Made by a program: the position numbers and the translations under genes. Positions 6,637-7,914 of a stretch of DNA of 7,914 bases are shown here, one piece after another. Positions within the stretch are counted from its first letter, which is position 1, and each line of letters starts with the position of its first letter. This stretch comes from Azoarcus sp. (lineage in GTDB: Bacteria; Pseudomonadota; Gammaproteobacteria; Burkholderiales; Rhodocyclaceae): contig JAIRNL010000145.1 in NCBI GenBank assembly GCA_031258035.1, positions 1 to 7,914 on the forward strand. The letters run 5' to 3'. The notes beneath the pieces were generated by a model. It was given only the letters and a program-made list of their open reading frames with translations. It ran no database searches and had not been told where the DNA came from.

Positions 6637-7092
6637 GTGCGTTTTCACCACCTGGCGCTTTTCCTGCATCTCACGGGGGTCGTGCTCTGGGTCGGCGGCA
6701 TGGTTTTCATCCGCGTCTGCCTGGTATCCCCGACGCTCACCGCCGCGCAATGGGCGGAGGCGCTGGCGCATTTCTTCTCCCTGTCGTGGGTGGCGATCGC
6801 GCTCATCGTCATCACGGGCGGCTTCATGCTGATCGCGGTCGGCTACGCGCGCGCGCCACTCGGCTGGTTGCTGATGACTTTCCTTGGCACGATCATGATC
6901 GTAGTTTTCGCCTCGCTCTGGTTTGGCCCCTGGATGGCATTGCGCGAGGCGCTGGCGAAGGGAGGGCTGGCGCAGGCGCAGGCACAGGCACAGGCGCGGG
7001 CGGCGATCCAGCGCATCAACAAACACCTGGATATCGTCCTCGTGCTCGCCATCCTGACGGCCGTGGCGGCGACGCTCGGGCTGGCTCTGTAA
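6637..7092 (+). CDS. Small four-helix membrane protein, CopD-like
   Basis: The product is 151 residues with four predicted membrane helices at about 7-27, 46-68, 75-97 and 131-151. The opening HHLALFLHLTGVVLWVGGMVF resembles the CopD/YcnJ-type membrane domain, in which an early helix carries His and a WVGG turn. Such domains occur in copper-transport proteins and in many short, uncharacterised envelope proteins, so a copper role is only a possibility. His5, His11 and His130 near the membrane faces could bind metal or haem. No cysteine-rich or methionine-rich copper motif is visible. Between helices 3 and 4 (residues 112-122) there is an Ala-Gln repeat coded by a hexanucleotide tandem repeat. 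The GTG start follows a strong ribosome site, 20 nt after rnhB, so the gene probably ends the same transcript. I am confident that it encodes a protein and that it sits in the membrane, less so of the family name. Confidence 0.78.
   Translation: MRFHHLALFLHLTGVVLWVGGMVFIRVCLVSPTLTAAQWAEALAHFFSLSWVAIALIVITGGFMLIAVGYARAPLGWLLMTFLGTIMIVVFASLWFGPWMALREALAKGGLAQAQAQAQARAAIQRINKHLDIVLVLAILTAVAATLGLAL
6971..7000 (+). repeat. Imperfect hexanucleotide tandem repeat, five units
   Basis: The five units read CGCAGG, CGCAGG, CACAGG, CACAGG and CGCGGG. They lie inside the CopD-like gene and encode alternating Ala-Gln, ending Ala-Arg. A change in unit number would keep the frame, adding or removing two residues in the loop between helices 3 and 4. 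Confidence 0.85.
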
Positions 7093-7164
7093 ATGTCCAT
7101 GAACGGGCGCCCGGACTCTCGCGCCATTCGGCCCCGTCTGCTGCAAACGCGGCAATCCTGTCTT

Positions 7165-7207
7165 CCCGGCTGCTCAACGGCATCTGTCTTGCCGCGCGCC
7201 GGGTTTT
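7165..7207 (+). terminator. Possible Rho-independent terminator after the CopD-like gene
   Basis: An outer stem CCCGGC (7165-7170) pairs with GCCGGG (7198-7203) and encloses an inner stem CGGCA (7178-7182) with TGCCG (7190-7194) around a 7-nt loop. TTTT follows at once (7204-7207). The position, 72 nt past the CopD-like stop and before the nitroreductase, fits the end of the lpx-cluster transcript. The internal bulges and the short T run keep this tentative. Confidence 0.42.
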
Positions 7208-7235
7208 CAAGTGATTGAATTCAAATGAGTTCAAT
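7206..7235 (+). promoter_or_regulatory. AT-rich repeat patch, possible operator before the nitroreductase
   Basis: A locally AT-rich patch in G+C-rich surroundings contains a direct repeat TTCAAGTGA (7206-7214) and TTCAAATGA (7220-7228). It also has a perfect 10-bp palindrome TTGAATTCAA (7215-7224) and an inverted repeat ATTGAA (7214-7219) with TTCAAT (7230-7235). This looks like a regulator binding region or promoter area about 90-115 nt before the nitroreductase start. No convincing sigma-70 -35/-10 pair with normal spacing could be placed, and the regulator is not in the window. The remainder of the gap between 7093 and 7321 shows no plausible gene. Confidence 0.4.
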
Positions 7236-7310
7236 ATTGGCATGCGGATTGCTTTCATTCGCTCGTCCTGCCTGGTCGAACGGATATTCCATCAACCGAT
7301 AGAGAGACCA

Positions 7311-7315
7311 CGGAG
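7311..7315 (+). promoter_or_regulatory. Ribosome binding site of the nitroreductase gene
   Basis: CGGAG ends 6 nt before ATG 7322 and directly abuts ATG 7316. The spacing favours 7322 as the real start. Confidence 0.65.
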
Positions 7316-7321
7316 ATGTCC

Positions 7322-7914
7322 ATGTCCCAAACGACACGTCCCATCGAAAACGGCGTCAATTCCCTCTTCGTCGAGCGCTGGTCGCCGCGCGCCTACGACG
7401 AATCCAGCATCACGGACGCAGAACTCAAACCCCTGTTCGAAGCCGCGCGCTGGGCGCCTTCGGCCTACAATGCCCAGCCCTGGCGCTTCATCTACGCGCG
7501 ACGGGGAACGCCGCGGTGGCAGACCTTCCTCGATCTGCTGATTCCCTACAATCGCGGCTGGGCCGAACGCGCGTCGGCCATCGTGATCGCCGTCTCGGCA
7601 CAGAAATTCGTACCGCCGGGCAAGACCGAAGCCATCAGCACCGGCTCCCAGTCCTATGACACTGGCGCGGCAGTGGGCTATCTGGTGTTGCAGGCGAGCC
7701 TTGCCGGCCTGGCTGCGCACATCATCACAGGTTTCGACAAGCAGGCGACCCGGCAGGCGCTCGGCATACCGGAGGATTTCCACATCGAAAGCGCCATCGT
7801 CGTCGGTCGCCGCGCCAGCGCGGACATCCTGCCTGCCGAGTTGCAGGCGCGCGAACAGCCCACTGCGCGCAAACCGCTCGCCAGCTTCATCGCGGAAGGC
7901 CGCTTCAGCTTCAA
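7322..7914 (+). CDS. Nitroreductase family protein (3' end cut by window edge)
   Basis: This is an FMN-dependent oxidoreductase of the nitroreductase fold, a family that reduces nitro compounds, quinones or enones with NAD(P)H; the substrate cannot be told. The frame stays open to the last base, giving 197 complete codons, and the stop lies outside. The N-terminal part has ERWSPRAY (residues 18-25) and RWAPSAYNAQPWRF (43-56), where Arg, Ser, Asn and Gln positions normally contact FMN. The middle has the DTGAAVGYLVLQASLAGLAAH helix region, and the C-terminal part has GFDKQATRQALGIPEDF and IVVGRR, typical of the flavin-binding fold. Family members are about 190-210 residues, so only a few codons should be missing. 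The start is ATG 7322 by ribosome-site spacing; ATG 7316 would add two residues. It is separated from the lpx cluster by 229 nt with a possible terminator and operator, so it is probably its own transcription unit. Confidence 0.9.
   Translation, partial: MSQTTRPIENGVNSLFVERWSPRAYDESSITDAELKPLFEAARWAPSAYNAQPWRFIYARRGTPRWQTFLDLLIPYNRGWAERASAIVIAVSAQKFVPPGKTEAISTGSQSYDTGAAVGYLVLQASLAGLAAHIITGFDKQATRQALGIPEDFHIESAIVVGRRASADILPAELQAREQPTARKPLASFIAEGRFSF

Noticed and set aside
7104..7113. Palindrome CGGGCGCCCG just after the CopD-like gene as a terminator
   Set aside because: It is perfectly symmetrical with no room for a loop and no T run follows; the structure at 7165-7207 is a better candidate.
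7215..7541. A 108-codon plus-strand frame covering the intergenic region and the start of the nitroreductase
   Set aside because: It is out of frame with the nitroreductase, whose domain motifs are clear, and its product is low-complexity Arg/Pro/Ser sequence.
1..7914. Mobile element, CRISPR array, tRNA or defence system
   Set aside because: No transposase or integrase frame, no regularly spaced repeats, no cloverleaf and no foreign base composition were seen. The genes are core envelope functions in a conserved order.

Overview
The window is G+C-rich proteobacterial DNA, and all of its genes lie on the + strand. Seven genes form the conserved envelope-biogenesis cluster bamA-skp-lpxD-fabZ-lpxA-lpxB-rnhB. 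After them come a small membrane protein of the CopD type and a nitroreductase. The gene order, the BamA, LpxD and LpxA sequences and the codon bias point to a Gram-negative proteobacterium making lipid A, most likely a betaproteobacterium (perhaps Rhodocyclales-like). That placement is inferred from sequence character only.

Bases 1-6616 look like one operon segment. bamA is cut by the left edge: the frame is open from base 1, and the signal peptide, POTRA1 and the first part of POTRA2 are missing. skp follows after 40 nt, with a GTG start and a good Shine-Dalgarno site. lpxD begins 15 nt after skp, and fabZ begins 5 nt after lpxD. lpxA overlaps fabZ by ATGA, lpxB starts one base after the lpxA stop, and rnhB overlaps the end of lpxB by 8 nt. 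No promoter or terminator is evident between bamA and rnhB. The products work on two linked jobs. BamA and Skp carry out outer-membrane protein assembly and periplasmic chaperoning. LpxA, LpxD and LpxB carry out early lipid A synthesis, with FabZ at the fatty-acid branch point that competes for the same (R)-3-hydroxyacyl-ACP. RnhB removes ribonucleotides from DNA and is a conserved passenger of this cluster.

Bases 6637-7092 encode a four-helix membrane protein 20 nt after rnhB, probably on the same transcript. Bases 7093-7321 are non-coding. They hold a possible hairpin terminator with a competing alternative fold and then a short AT-rich patch with repeated TTCAA/TTGAA half-sites. From 7322 to the right edge runs an FMN nitroreductase whose 3' end lies outside the window.

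I see no mobile element, CRISPR array, tRNA, rRNA or undescribed multi-gene system; the region is core genome. The points most worth a second look are small: an Ala at the acyl-chain ruler position of LpxA, a lysine/arginine-free acidic tail on LpxB, a close cysteine pair in a BamA surface loop, a hexanucleotide repeat in the CopD-like gene, and the structured intergenic region before the nitroreductase.
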